Source: Gentiana macrophylla
Lineage: Eukaryota; Streptophyta; Magnoliopsida; Gentianales; Gentianaceae
Length of the DNA stretch: 64,000 nt
Assembly (NCBI GenBank): GCA_026214975.1
Contig: CM047810.1
Span: forward strand, 92,892,316 to 92,956,315
Direction: 5' to 3'
A program made the translations under genes and the position numbers. Positions 1-11,135 of this stretch are shown one piece after another. How positions within the stretch are numbered: position 1 is the stretch's first letter; every line of letters begins with the position of its first letter. The notes under the pieces were generated by a model, which saw nothing but the letters and a program-made list of their open reading frames with translations, was not told the DNA's origin and did no database searches.

Positions 1-462
1 TCTATAGATCGGAAGATGATGAGATTGATAGACGGATTACTTACGGAAGTAGGAATTCATACCTTTGATTAGGTGAACCACAACTTTGATTGAATCATCA
101 TAAGATAATCTAGGGAAGAATTAAGGGTTGCGGGATGGTGGATCATGTTTGTTCTATGTTGATTTGCTTGATCGTTATCATGATAGTTAGTTTTATTGTT
201 TTCTTAGTTGTAGTTTTATTTTATTTGCTTTTGTTCGCAAAGCGATATTTTCTCGGCTTTGGGTGACAATCCTCTGTCGATTTATTTTCCGTTTTAGTTT
301 AGGTTTAGGAATAATTGTATCAACCTTAGGAAAATTAATGAACCGAATACCCGATTCCTGTGATCGACTCGGTATTAATCGCTATGCTACGATCCCTACA
401 CTTGGGAATACCGGATTTATAAATTTATTACTTGTTTGTTTTGTTAGATAAAATCTGTGACA
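1..462 (+). repeat. Partial left LTR of element A (R/U5 side)
   Basis: Matches 5214-5678 with scattered single-base indels and substitutions, for example around 241-290 against 5452-5500. It ends with TGACA directly before the primer binding site. The U3 part lies left of the window. Confidence 0.85.
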
Positions 463-468
463 AGTTTT

Positions 469-486
469 TGGCGCCGTTGCCGGGGA
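469..486 (+). promoter_or_regulatory. Primer binding site of A, tRNA-Asp type
   Basis: TGGCGCCGTTGCCGGGGA is the complement of a plant tRNA-Asp 3' end and lies six bases after the LTR. The same type of site occurs in C (18508-18525, minus strand) and G (56078-56095), which groups these elements. Confidence 0.85.
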
Positions 487-3102
487 ATCGGTACGGTTGT
501 CCAGTTCATTATTAATTTTTTCTAAAGTTGTTCTCTTTTGTTTTTCATAGGTAGTTTGTGTTATCTTGTGATTATTAATTTTTCATAGGTTTGTGTTTAG
601 GTTCCAATTAGGGTTTTGTTTAGTTTTCGTGTTTTGTTTGGACTGTTTTTCGTGTTTAGCGGCGTTTATGTGTTTGATTTGAACTTAAACGGCCGTCTGA
701 GCTATTGGGCGCCCGTCCGTCCAAATCGATCGTCTCTGTTTGTGTTTTGCCCGAGCCAGGCAGCGCCCAAGTAACTTGGACGCCCGTCTCGTTTTTTTTC
801 TCGAGCAGACGTCCGCCCGATAACTTGGGCGCTGTCTCGCCCGCCTCTGTCACCAGTTTTATTTATTTATTTTTGTTTTAGGTAGATATCATGGTTTAGG
901 GTTTCTGTTTTTCGTAGGTAGGTTTCGTAGGTAGGGTTCTGAGGTTGAATTATCTGACTACACGTTTTTCACGGTCAAACTTTTGGATAAAAGGGATCGT
1001 TTTAGCATTCATTAGTATTTTGGCCGTAACTTTCGGCTCGAGTGTCCGTTTGGAACGCAGGACCCCAATTCGGAAAGCTCGTTCCGACGCCGACGATGTG
1101 GTGAACGCCATAGGCCGTTCAACACCGTTTTCTGAGGTCAAAATCCACTGTTTTCCCTTCCATTTTGGGCTCAGAAGATTTCAACACGTTCTTTTTAGGG
1201 TTTTCTGTTTTAAATTTTTCGTAGTCAGGTTTAGGTTTCTGTTTCCGTATCTTTTTAGGTAGTTTTCAATAAAAGTAGCGTAAAATAAATTGAGAGTTTT
1301 TATTTTTGCCGTGTTTCGATGACCGTTGGGTTAAGAATGTGCAAAAAGTTTTTTACTCAATTTATGAAACGTGAATTTAGGTTTCGTAGTTTTGTTTTCA
1401 ATAAACACTAGGGTTTCTGTTTTAATGATATGATATTAGGTTATTTCTGGGGTTGCTGTTGTCTTCTGGTATAGGTCGAGTCTGCTGTGCTTTTCTGCTA
1501 AGTCAGACAGACGTCCATAGTAAGTGAACGCCCGTCCGTCCCAAAACGCTTCAACGCTGTTATGTTTTTAGAGAGTCAGACGAGCGTTTGCCTTTTTCCC
1601 CGAATGCCCGTCTGCTCTATGTGGTTCTGGATGGGCGTCTGCATGCCTGAACGTCCGTCCGCCCTGAATATGATTTAGACGTCCGTCTGGATTGACTGAA
1701 CGTCCGTCCAGTGTGTCAATTTCTAGTGAATAGAATTTGTTTTTGATACATGCTTTATTTGACGTGGATCCTTTCATATGAGCTTCTGTGGCTAATTATT
1801 TTTACGTAGATGTTCTGAACTTGCATGTTTACATCTTTCCATCTACTGATCCATGTTAAATAATTGATTAATTTTTATATACGTGCTTCATTAATTGACA
1901 TGGATGTTTTATTATGAGCCTCTGTGGCCGTTGTGTATATGCGTAGATGTCATGTTCTTTCACCGTTATGGTTTTCTTTCCATCTATTGCAATCCATGTT
2001 GTGTAATTCACCTAGCTAGACGTGATTCTAATATGACTTATCTTTGTTCTCGTTGTCGCTCATCTAGGGTGTTAGGATTCATCCATGCATGTTATGAATG
2101 CTGTCGGTTCTCGTATGCTATAAGCCGTTCTTATTGTTATTTAGTAGCTAATGTCGGTTTCGTATGCTACATATCGTTGTGATGAATCTGTGAGCTTTGA
2201 GACCTATGTGCTTTCTTGTTATTCTTGTAACTCATATGGGTAGCTACCGTCGGTTTTTTCAGATGCTACCATGTCTTCTTATGAGTTATATCTTTTTAGT
2301 ATAGCTAATCGTTGGTTTTCCATAATGCTATCACCTTTGATGAGTCTTAAAGCGCGTCTACACTCGCATATAATGAATAGCATCATCGTTTATCGTAAAC
2401 TATCATTATTTGGTAGACGTTTATTATATACATGTCGTGTTGCAAATGGGTGGGCTAGTTTTCTTTCTTTTATTTTCTTTTATTTTTGCATATCATTTAG
2501 TTGCACGTCATCTAGTTGCATTGTTTTTCTATTTTTCTTTTATTTTTCTTGAGGGTAGTTACTGTCGGCTTGCCGTACGCTACCACTTTATCATGTAGAT
2601 TGCATTGTAATATCTTTTTCGTATAGTGCACCTAGCCCTGCTATTTTGTAATGTTCCATGTATATGTTCCATCTTTATATGAGCTTAATCTCTTTGACTT
2701 CTTTTCCATGTGTTTTACATGTACAATCCTGCTATTTTGTAGTGTCCTCTATCCTTAGTTCTTTATGCACATGTGGTCCTTATTTGTTTTGCAAAGCTTC
2801 TGTGGCTTTATATTTGACGCTTAGGCGTTCTGTACTTTCCCTGTGTGGTGATTTTTCCATCTGAGCAATTATATCATGTGCTTACTTCTTGTCTTTCATT
2901 ATATTTTAGTGATTTGTATACCCCCCCTATGTTCCCCGAGATACTGCCATGTTTTTCAAGTGTGCAGGATATTGTCGATAGCGCTTGTGCTATTTACCGA
3001 CTTCCTCGAGCGTTTCTGGATTGGATCTCTGGCCACTTCCAGAATTGCTCCCTTATTCGAACTACAATCAGCTAAGTTCTTTGATCTTTTCTTTAATTCT
3101 TT
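487..3102 (+). other. Non-coding 5' interior of element A with reiterated CGTCCGTC words
   Basis: No protein family is recognisable; open frames are short and unrelated to gag or pol. Between about 690 and 1720 the words CGTCCGTC, GCCCGTCCG, GACGTCCG and GGGCGTCTG recur many times, as if a roughly 10-base motif had been scattered through the leader. A related motif, GGCGTCCAG/TTGGACG, is concentrated in A's right LTR just upstream of the TATA box. The rest is T-rich and low in complexity. Confidence 0.6.
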
Positions 3103-3143
3103 ACAACATGAGGACATGTTGTAATTTAAGTGTGGGGGAGGGG
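3103..3143 (+). promoter_or_regulatory. Internal polypurine tract of A with perfect upstream hairpin
   Basis: ACAACATG-AGGA-CATGTTGT (3103-3122) is a perfect 8-bp stem with an AGGA loop, followed by the purine tract AAGTGTGGGGGAGGGG (3128-3143). It lies about 1.1 kb before the tract that abuts the 3' LTR. Its role is not known; equivalents occur in B, C, E and, weakly, G. Confidence 0.6.
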
Positions 3144-3556
3144 AATGGTTTTGTGTACCTACATATCGTTTGCTTAATTCGTTATGATTCTATGTAAAAT
3201 GAGCTAAAATTTTCAAGTTTTTGTTTTGTCCCAAGTGAGCAAAGGCATATCTTTATTTGAGTTTTTATATCATTGGTGCGTTATTTTGCATATTTAGTAA
3301 ATTTAGATGTCTCACCCAACACTATTTTTCACGTGCCATAGTAAATGATGAGCTATATTTTAGAGCTATGCCATTTGATTAGAGATTTTTTTGATGATTA
3401 TCACATGATTCTTTGCTCACATACGGATTTTGAAAATTTTAATAGTTTGTGTTTAGAATTAAAGTATGACATACTGTGAATATCTGAAGGTTTGAATGTG
3501 ATAGGAGGGATATCATTTAAGGTTTGTATACCAATCTAAGATGAATAATATGAATA

Positions 3557-3639
<83 letters not shown>

Positions 3640-4190
3640 AGTGTCGGAAGTAAATTGCCGATGATTTGAGTGCGGTAGGGCATTATCACGAAATGTCCTA
3701 TACCACTATGAGGTTCAATAGCTCCCGATCGCTGATGATAGTAGTCCAGCTAGGGTGTTATCACGAAACGTCCTATTGCTGGGAATGAGGGCATATGCTA
3801 TATATGTGGAATTAAGTTAATCTTAAAGAAAAATTTAGTGAATGGTAATGTGAAAAGATGGGTGAGAACCGTAGTTATCTTCTGACTATCCCCAGTATAA
3901 ACTGAAAGATATGTTGTAGGGATTATCCTCTGAGTATGTCAGAAAGGTCTTAAATACCCTCTATCATTCTTTTCGAATATGTATGTTTTGTGAGGTGCAT
4001 GTTATAATCGTTTTTATATTTCTACTTCAAATGGGATGTTGGCTAGTTTTGCTTGAATCAATTTCAAGTGTGGATTTAGTGGAAATTTATTATGGCTATG
4101 CACACACACTTGGGTGAACCTCTAAACTATTGAATATGCTTTATGGTTGCATAAATGTTTATATGTCTCGAGTCTTGATTTTGTTTTGTC
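3144..4190 (+). other. Non-coding 3' interior of A, with an (AT)n microsatellite at 3559-3634
   Basis: No gene is visible. A perfect AT dinucleotide run of about 76 bases occupies 3559-3634. Short phrases such as 'tatcacgaaa(t/c)gtccta' repeat at about 3685-3700 and 3758-3775. The position corresponds to the 3' untranslated region between the two purine tracts of Athila-like elements. Confidence 0.6.
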
Positions 4191-4225
4191 TTGCTCGGGA
4201 CGAGCAAGGTTTAAGTGTGGGGGAG
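4191..4225 (+). promoter_or_regulatory. 3' polypurine tract of A with upstream hairpin
   Basis: TTGCTCG-GGA-CGAGCAA (4191-4207) is a perfect 7-bp stem with a GGA loop, followed by AAGTGTGGGGGAG (4213-4225) immediately before the LTR. The tract is the plus-strand primer site for reverse transcription. The hairpin is an inferred RNA structure. Confidence 0.7.
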
Positions 4226-4226
4226 T

Positions 4227-5678
4227 TGTTAAGGGTGATTTTGTACGTTTTATAAGGATATATTTTAATACAATTCTCTCCATATTCGGATGTTTTTCAT
4301 AGAAATCGAGCTTTATATTGAAATATTGAGCAAATGGGTTTTAAAAGTCTTTAAGTGTAAACTTGAGCTAATTTCGTGATTTTATTGGTAGTTATCTATG
4401 GTTTTACACTTTGCGTGTTCTTATGGTTTTGAAGGTACATTTACATGTCATGGAGAGGGATGAAAGGAGCTTAAAAGATGTTCAAGTGATGATTTGCATG
4501 GAAGGAAAGAGATAGAGATGAAGTTGGAATGAAGATCAAGATGAATTTGGAAGAAAAAGAGTCTGCACTGGCGTCCAGAATATTGGACTAGCGTCCAGGA
4601 TGAGATTTTTGATACAGAGAGTTTGGACGCCATAGTGAACGAGCGTCCAGAGGCACCAGACTGGCGTCCAGAATCCTTGGACGGGCGTCCAAAACCGACA
4701 TAGCAGCAGCCGACCTAGTTTTCTATAAATAGCAGCTGCGCCCCAACCCTAATCACATCAGATTTTCACATATTATTGAGACCTATTGATACACAATCAT
4801 TAGGAGAAAACCCTAGGCGGCCCCAGCCCCCTTTGGGGAGGCTGGGGTTACGGATTAGTTAGGTTTTTGTTTCCGTTTTCTATTCTTGTTCGATTCATGG
4901 TGCTGTCCTGAAGCTATGAACTTGGAGCAAACCATGGGAAACTTTTTCAAAGCAGCTGTTTTATCTCTTCCTTTGGATATTTTGTGAGTTTAATTTAAAG
5001 TTTGTTTCTTTCCTTTGATTATTTGTTTATGCAATCGATATCGGAAGATGTATTGCTATTTGATGTTTACCGTATGATGGAAATCGGTGTAAACCTTAGA
5101 TCACCATAGGAAAGATTAGACTTTTAACCTTGACATAACGGAAGTTGATAGGTTAGATCTCTACAGGTTGTTAGATCTAATAAATCTTGCACCTTGTTTT
5201 GAGAGCGTTAATCTCTATAGATCGGAAGATGATGAGATTGATAGACGGATTACTTACGGAAGTAGGAATTCATACCTTTGATTAGGTGAACCACAACTTT
5301 GATTGAATCATCATAAGATAATCTAGGGAAGAATTAAGGGTTGCGGGATGGTGGATCATGTTTGTTCTATGTTGATTTGCTTGATCGTTATCATGATAGT
5401 TAGTTTTATTGTTTTCTTAGTTGTAGTTTTATTTTATTTGCTTTTGTTCGCAAGCGATATTTTCCTGGCTTTGGGTCGACAATCCTCTGTCAGCTTTATT
5501 TTCCGCTTTAGTTTAGGTTTAGGAATAATTGTATCAACCTTAGGAAAATTAATGAACTAGATACCCCGATTCCTCGTGATCGACTCCGTATTAATCGCTA
5601 TGCTACGATCCCTACACTGGGGAATACCGGATTTATAAATTTATTACTTGTTTGTTTTGTTAGATAAAATCCGTGACA
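4227..5678 (+). repeat. Right (3') LTR of element A
   Basis: Runs from TGTTAAGG to GTGACA, 1,452 bp, with TG...CA ends. U3 carries at least five GGCGTCCAG-type words between 4568 and 4692, ending in the inverted repeat TTGGACG-GG-CGTCCAA (4677-4692). A TATA box (TATAAATA, 4724-4731) follows about 30 bases later. The R/U5 part is duplicated at the left window edge. Confidence 0.85.
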
Positions 5679-6505
5679 CCCTTTTCCTCCATCATTTGGT
5701 AAGAAGTTCATCTTAATGATGATTATGTATCCAAATGGGTAGAGGCTGAAGCTCTTCCCACTAATGATTCCAGTGTAGTGCTAAAATTCCTTAAAAAGAA
5801 TATATTCACGAGATTTGGCACTCCGAGGGCTATCATTAGTGACCGAGGGTCACATTTTTGCAACCGTCCATTTACAAAAATAATTGAGAAATATGGTGTA
5901 AAACATAAACTTGGTACACCATATCATCCACAAACAAGTGGACAGGTAGAAGTATCTAATAGAGAAATAAAAAGGATCATTGAAAAAACTATTGATTCAA
6001 ATCGTAAAAACTGGACAGAAAGACTAGATGATGCATTATGGGCGTACAAAACAGCCTTTAAAACACCAATTGGTTGTTCTCCTTATAAATTAGTTTTTGG
6101 TAAATCTTGTCATCTCCCCGTTGAATTAGAACACCGAGCCTTTTGGGCTATTAAATTTCTAAATTTTGATCCTAAGGCTGTTGGTGATCATAGATCATAG
6201 ATTACTTCAGTTAACAGAACTGGATGAGTTTCGTCTCGATGCTTACGAAAAATGCTCGAATTTACAAGGAAAGCACGAAATCTTTCCATGATAAAAGGAT
6301 CTATCGTCGTGAGTTCCATGTAGGTGATCAAGTACTCTTATATAATTCACGTTTGAAGTGGTTTCCAGGTAAGCTTAAATCAAGATGGACAGGTCCATAT
6401 GACGTAACAAAGATCTACAAGTCAGGAGCTGTAGAATTAACTGATGGGAACAAAATATTTATAGCCAATGGCCACAGAGTGAAATTATTTGTGAAAGAAG
6501 GATGA
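5679..6505 (+). pseudogene. Gypsy integrase fragment (catalytic core and C-terminal domain) of element B
   Basis: Integrase inserts retroelement cDNA into the host chromosome. The fragment begins in the core (the frame reads [10 protein letters not shown] at 5683), abutting A's LTR. Visible features are the second catalytic Asp in [10 protein letters not shown], the [13 protein letters not shown] segment with the catalytic Glu, the [12 protein letters not shown] motif, and the C-terminal GDQVLLYNSRLKWFPGKLKSRW followed by NGHRVKLF. The zinc finger and first Asp are lost to A's insertion. There are frame changes near 5700-5770, 6195 and in an A-run near 6245, so the gene is not functional. The minus-strand element C carries a close relative at 12561-13701. 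Confidence 0.88.
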
Positions 6506-6699
6506 ATACCCCTAACAAGAGAGGTTATGTATCTTAGCGACCCTCCAAATTATTAAAAAGAGAGGAAGAGAAATTTTGCTATCAACTACAAATTCAGCCG
6601 ATTGCAGGTACAATCTTTCCTATTTATTTATTTTTTTAAATTTTTTTTTATGCATTTTAATTAGTTTAGTCTATTACCGGATAGACATTAAAGAACTGG

Positions 6700-7117
6700 A
6701 TGCCTTTTCTAAATAGAATGGGAGTTTTTCTGTTGCTTAAAAAATTAGGTCTCGATAAAGATGTCGCATTTAAAATAGAATATTTAGTTTTTGAAACAAA
6801 TAAGAAGTTGTTGAATGAAGCTAGAGCAAAAGCAATATGCAATGGACAATCAAGAAGTGCAATAAAAGAAGGAAAAATTCTAATGAGGTGTAGAACTGTG
6901 GAAAGGATGAACACAATGGAAGATGTTGAGAAAACACAAACTGATCCAGGATGAATGTTTGAATGTCATTAAAAAGGGAACGATTATGTGGTTATCCGAA
7001 AATCCCGATGGAGATCAAAGAGAAAATTCAAATGCATCATTTCTTGGAGAAGGGTTGAGAGAACGATATGAGAGAACTCTTGAGGATCTAAGGATAAGAA
7101 GTTTCGATTCGACATAA
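6700..7117 (+). CDS. Small unrecognised ORF between integrase and envelope-like gene of B
   Basis: Two overlapping frames (6700-6954 and 6923-7117) together encode about 130 residues, charged and Lys/Glu rich. Segments include LLKKLGLDKDVAFKIEYLVF, NEARAKAICNGQSRSAIKEG and, in the second frame, GEGLRERYERTLEDLRIRS. I do not recognise the family. The frame change near 6940 could be decay or a sequence error. It lies after pol on the same strand, where Athila-like elements can carry accessory ORFs. It could also be chance coding; there is no conserved catalytic pattern. Confidence 0.35.
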
Positions 7118-7727
7118 TTATTAAAAGTTTTGAATTTTTTTTATATATATATAAGATGTTTTAAAGGAATTTTATAAACGATATGATATTTTATAAAATT
7201 TTTATAAATAATTATATATGTATGATATAACTTAGGATTGTTTTGTTAAAAAAAAAACGCATTTTAATGATCCGGCGCAGACCGGATATAACCGGCCTAC
7301 GCCGGAATCAACTACACATAACCCTACCGGGTTTCTTCTTCTTTTCTCTTCTTCTTCCCCAAATATTTTTCTTCCAGCCGCCGCCCCATTCCCATTTTCC
7401 CCCACCATAGTTTTATCTCTTTTCTTTTAAATTTCCTTATTTCAACACCTCTTCTACCAAAAACACTATAATTTCTTACATTAAACTAAAAAGTTTCGTA
7501 ATAAGTTCGCCTCTTCAACAACTCCGGCGAATTTGACATTTTTTCCGGCCGTCTCACTATTTTTTTTTACGTCTCTCCTATATCAAGGTAATCATCTATT
7601 TTATTTAATTAGCATTTTAATTATTTATTTCGATCATTATCCATGTTAATTTGTTATTTTAATCATTTTATTATCAATGTTAATTCATGGTTGTTTTATT
7701 TTGTTGGTAATGATACCACATTCGTAG
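7118..7727 (+). promoter_or_regulatory. AT-rich spacer and CCGG-word cluster upstream of first envelope-like ORF of B
   Basis: An AT-rich stretch (7118-7260) is followed by a cluster at about 7270-7340 (CCGGCGCAGACCGG, AACCGGCCTACGCCGG) and then a pyrimidine-rich leader resembling a 5' untranslated region, ending at the ATG at 7728. The same words recur before the second envelope-like ORF and in B's LTR U3. A possible internal promoter is an inference. Confidence 0.45.
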
Positions 7728-9241
7728 ATGGCCGAATCATCCTCTACTCGTAGAAAAGGTACTAAGAAAAGGAAATCTGACCTACCTCCTTTAGCACTTG
7801 TGCATGAACCTAGGCCTCTAACACCGGAAGAAGAGGCATATACTTTAGGAAAACTGCTAGTCCTGCTGCCGTAGCCGCTTATGATAGATATTTTGGGAAA
7901 TGTTCAGTGTTACTAGAACGTGGCATAGATTTTACTACCTTAGGACCTGAATTGAAAGCAATTTTTGAGAATAGAGGGTGGATGGAAATTGCTCACGAAC
8001 GTGCTGACCCTGTTAATGCCACGATGGTTTCTGAGTTCTATTCCGTTATCGCTGCCTATGAACCTGTAGATGATGGCCCTTTGAGTTCTGTTTCTCTTAG
8101 AACAGCTACCATTCCTTTCACACCGGCAGTCATTAATGCCTTTTATGCCATACCTGATGTTCCTAAGGAAGAGGATTTTTATTCTGTTTGGAATTTGATT
8201 CAGCCTAGTGTTTTGCAACAAAAAGCTTATGAAGCTCAGCAAGCCTTTGATCCAGTTGCAACTTGGGTTGACAATAGGTTTCATTACGGAGGTTGTATTA
8301 AGGATGTTCGAGCCATTAAGTAGTTTCTGGGCCATAATGTTAGTCCATCCACACATGTTAGTGCTTATGGCAGAGATGATGTAGTTACTGCTTGGGCGAT
8401 AGTTAATGATGTTCCAGTCAATCTAGGAAAGTTGATCTATACAAAGGTTTGGGATTTTGCTCATGGCCGCACTCCACAAGGGAACATGCCTTTTCCAAAT
8501 CTTATTTCTGCCTTGTGCCAAATGGCGAGAGTCGCGGCCCTACCCGCTGACAGAATCGTCTCTCCTAATGCCCCAATAATCGGTCCTAGACTTGCTCCAC
8601 GTCCTTCTGGTAGGCTTGATTATAACAATCCTAATCGTCAGCAGCATCAAACACCCCCTCGTACATTAGTCCTACCCTTGTTCGGTTCCTCCTCTAGGCA
8701 GCCTGTACACAATCAGGGTAGGGATAACTAGTCTGATGCCATTCTCAATGCAATTAATCGAGTCCAGGCTAATATGGTATTAGGATTTGAACGAGTCAGG
8801 CAGTGGGTAGACGATATTAGAGTTGGAGTTCGGGGCCAGCGAGCTTTCTTGAGGGATCTAGACCCCGCCTATGAGCAAATCTCTGATGATCTGCCTCAGT
8901 GCCAGGCAGACCCCTATACCTTGCCTGCGTGGATTCAGCCTATTCCATCGCCTTCTACCTTTCACTCTTACACTCAGGCATCTTCATGCCAAGCTAGTAT
9001 GCCAGGTGATATGTTTACATGTGTTACAGCTGATGCTTCGGGATTCGGCGGATTCACTTCAGTCTCAATGGTTATTACCGGTTTTGGCACACTTGGTTTA
9101 GAGGGTTCTGTCACTATGTCCACCATGCACTCACAAGTTCCATTTCATACATCGACTTCAGCTCCTGATTTTGAAGCAATTCGACTCAATCCATGCCACA
9201 TCCACCTCATGACATGTCTTTTGAAGATTTTGAATAACTGA
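7728..9241 (+). pseudogene. Envelope-like / 'putative plant transposon protein' ORF, first copy in B
   Basis: The start at 7728 gives MAESSSTRRKGTKKRKS, a basic stretch like a nuclear localisation signal. A frame change near 7850 leads into one long frame (7907-9241) with only two stops, both TAG (8321-8323 and 8729-8731). Family-like segments are LLERGIDFTTLG, a GWMEIAHE-type motif, MVSEFYSVIAAYEP, IPFTPAVINAFYAIPD and, after the first stop, GRTPQGNMPFPNLISALCQMA. The arrangement (VxEFY, then a substrate-like INxFYxIP box, then LPxPxLIxxLC) matches the plant-specific domain found in 3' ORFs of Athila-like elements, often labelled envelope-like. The C-terminal third is Pro/Ser rich. Function is not established; the sequence is broken. 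Confidence 0.65.
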
Positions 9242-9504
9242 TTAAACTTTTATCATTTGGAAAACATTTGTTTGTTATAACTATTTATTTTTCTTTAATA
9301 ATTCAGTACTATCACTTTACTTTGACGATTATTTTGTTGATGCATTCAGTGGTTAGTGCACTTTTTATAATTTTCCCTGTTTGTAGTAATTCGTTTGATG
9401 ACAATTTTATAATTTTTTTTATATATATATGTGTCTAAGTGAAGAAAATTTTGGCCTTTTTACATAGAAAATTAACTCTGTTCGTGAACAGTGAAATCCG
9501 GCAT
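9242..9504 (+). other. B sequence between envelope-like ORF and element C
   Basis: AT-rich, with no gene visible. It ends with CCGGCATACGCC, which continues across C into GGGTACTGTCCGG, showing that C split a CCGG-rich cluster. Confidence 0.5.
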
Positions 9505-9509
9505 ACGCC
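9505..9509. repeat. Target-site duplication of element C (left), ACGCC
   Basis: ACGCC is repeated at 20126-20130 on the other side of C. A five-base duplication is the expected size for an LTR retrotransposon. Confidence 0.9.
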
Positions 9510-11095
9510 TGATGGAGGTCAAGTTAAATTATTAACTCGATGCCTACTAACACACTAGCAAGAGAACTAGGTTCAATTGTAGTATAGCCAGATAGAGTCG
9601 AGGTCGATCCCACAGAGACTCGGCACAAATAAAACACAACTTTATCCTATTAGAATTAAATTGAAAGGACGGACTACGACCAACTAAATGCAGTAAATAA
9701 AATAGTGACAACCACAAGACACAAAAGACCATGAAAACAAACTAAAAACTATTAAAACACGGATAATACGGTTGATATTATCTAAACAAATAGTATTGAT
9801 TACGCTAGTAGATTATAACTCCCCCATGTGAATTAGGATGATAACGAGACAAAACAAACGTTAAAGATTAATTATTATGACTACGGGAGTCATCCCCTAA
9901 GGTAGATTTAGCTCCGGATAGGCCATCTAAATCATCGTGCCTCCATTACGTGACTTCGCTTTTTAATGCCTCCATCTCATATAACTTCTGACACAATTAC
10001 GAAACTAGGGATGCCGGTATAAACCGTAACCTCATCTAAGCAACATTCTAGGGTAAGGCATACTTCTTAGATGCCGATTCAATGTATATCCTAAGTAACA
10101 ATCACTTTTGGGTTTCATGTTAAATTATGATGACAAATAATTAAGTTGATCAGTTTAATTACTCGTTTTAATTCCAATTCAGAGAATCGACGAAGTCGGG
10201 CCGATCATAATATTGCCCCTACACATCACCACTCGGTCGATCGAGCGGCAAAGACTTTCGGGCGACCGAGTGACATGTCTTGGTCGACCGAACACGCTTC
10301 GTGTTGGTACAAATCATGATTACTTCTTAACGCTTCTAACCTAAACACATGGGTTCGTAGAATTAATCTACATCACGCAATCAATACAAATAAAACTACT
10401 CCATAAGAAAATACATCGATCTACGAATAAAGATTGCATAATTGAATAGTCATACCTCAAGGCGAGAGTGACTCCCACTCTTTAATGCGCTCCCAACCGG
10501 AGAATCCAATGAATCCACAATGTACGAACATAAAGAAAAGAAAAGGAAAACTAAAACTTAAAAACTCAAATTGTTTTGTGTTGTAGTGGTGTGTTTTTCT
10601 CAGCATCATGGCTACTGTTTATATAGGAGTTGTAGCCGACATAGGGAGAATCCAGAAGATTGACATGCATTTATCACATTAGGCTCGGGTGACCGAACCT
10701 ACACGCTCGGTCGACCGAATGGCCAGGCTCGGTCGACCGAGCCTTCCCTTGCTACGCGTTTTCACTCCGCTTTATCTGACTTGTTCCCCACTCCATGCTT
10801 TTGAATTGATCTGATTAATCTTTTCTTCAATGCTCCGATTTTCTTCTCTTTTATCTTGAGATTTCTCGATTGCGTGATAATTATCTTCCCGATTCGTTAT
10901 GATCTCGCAAAATCAGCATTTATCACACAATTAATTGCTCTTTAATAAAAATGACTAAATACCAATTATCACATTAATAATCACTTATCATTAAATAATA
11001 CATATAAACAAGTGATTTAATATGAAATATATATAATTAACTCTGATTTAAGGTTATAATTGATGACATAAATAGGTATATTTTAACTGTCATCA
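9510..11095 (-). repeat. 3' LTR of element C (left on plus strand)
   Basis: 1,586 bp, matching 18532-20125. It carries TCGGTCGACCGA-type words at about 10235-10300 and 10683-10743, including the perfect 18-bp palindrome GGCTCGGTCGACCGAGCC (10726-10743). The minus-strand TATA box (CCTATATAAAC) lies at 10617-10627, just downstream of the word cluster in transcription direction. Confidence 0.93.
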
Positions 11096-11099
11096 AAAT

Positions 11100-11135
11100 G
11101 CCCCCCACTTAAACTTTGCTTCGTCCCGAACAAAG
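11100..11135 (-). promoter_or_regulatory. 3' polypurine tract of C with GGA-loop hairpin
   Basis: On the minus strand CTTTG-TTCG-GGA-CGAA-G-CAAAG (11135-11114) forms a 9-bp stem with one bulged G and a GGA loop, followed by AAGTGGGGGGC (11110-11100) next to the LTR. The stem differs in sequence from A's but keeps the pairing. Confidence 0.7.

Larger units (their letters stand above)
1..5678 (+). mobile_element. Element A: Athila-like LTR retrotransposon derivative without coding capacity (LARD-like), left end cut by window
   Basis: Positions 1-462 and 5217-5678 are near-identical direct repeats, the 3' parts of two LTRs. The left LTR is followed by a tRNA-Asp-type primer binding site and the right one is preceded by a polypurine tract, which fixes the plus orientation. 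The 3.8-kb interior has no gag, protease, reverse transcriptase or integrase that I can recognise in any frame. It would depend on another element for its enzymes. The right LTR ends TGACA and runs straight into gypsy integrase coding sequence at 5679, so A inserted into that gene. The left target-site duplication lies outside the window. Confidence 0.8.

Noticed and set aside
1895..3197. Overlapping Cys/Phe/Ser/Leu-rich frames in A
   Set aside because: T-rich sequence gives such hydrophobic frames by chance; no gag, pol or transmembrane family pattern.
3559..3634. (AT)n runs here and at 23208-23283 as possible regulatory or matrix-attachment sites
   Set aside because: Plain dinucleotide microsatellites in non-coding parts of two elements; no further evidence of function.
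7940..8356. 138-codon minus-strand frame
   Set aside because: Exact antisense of the envelope-like ORF of B; no recognisable domain.
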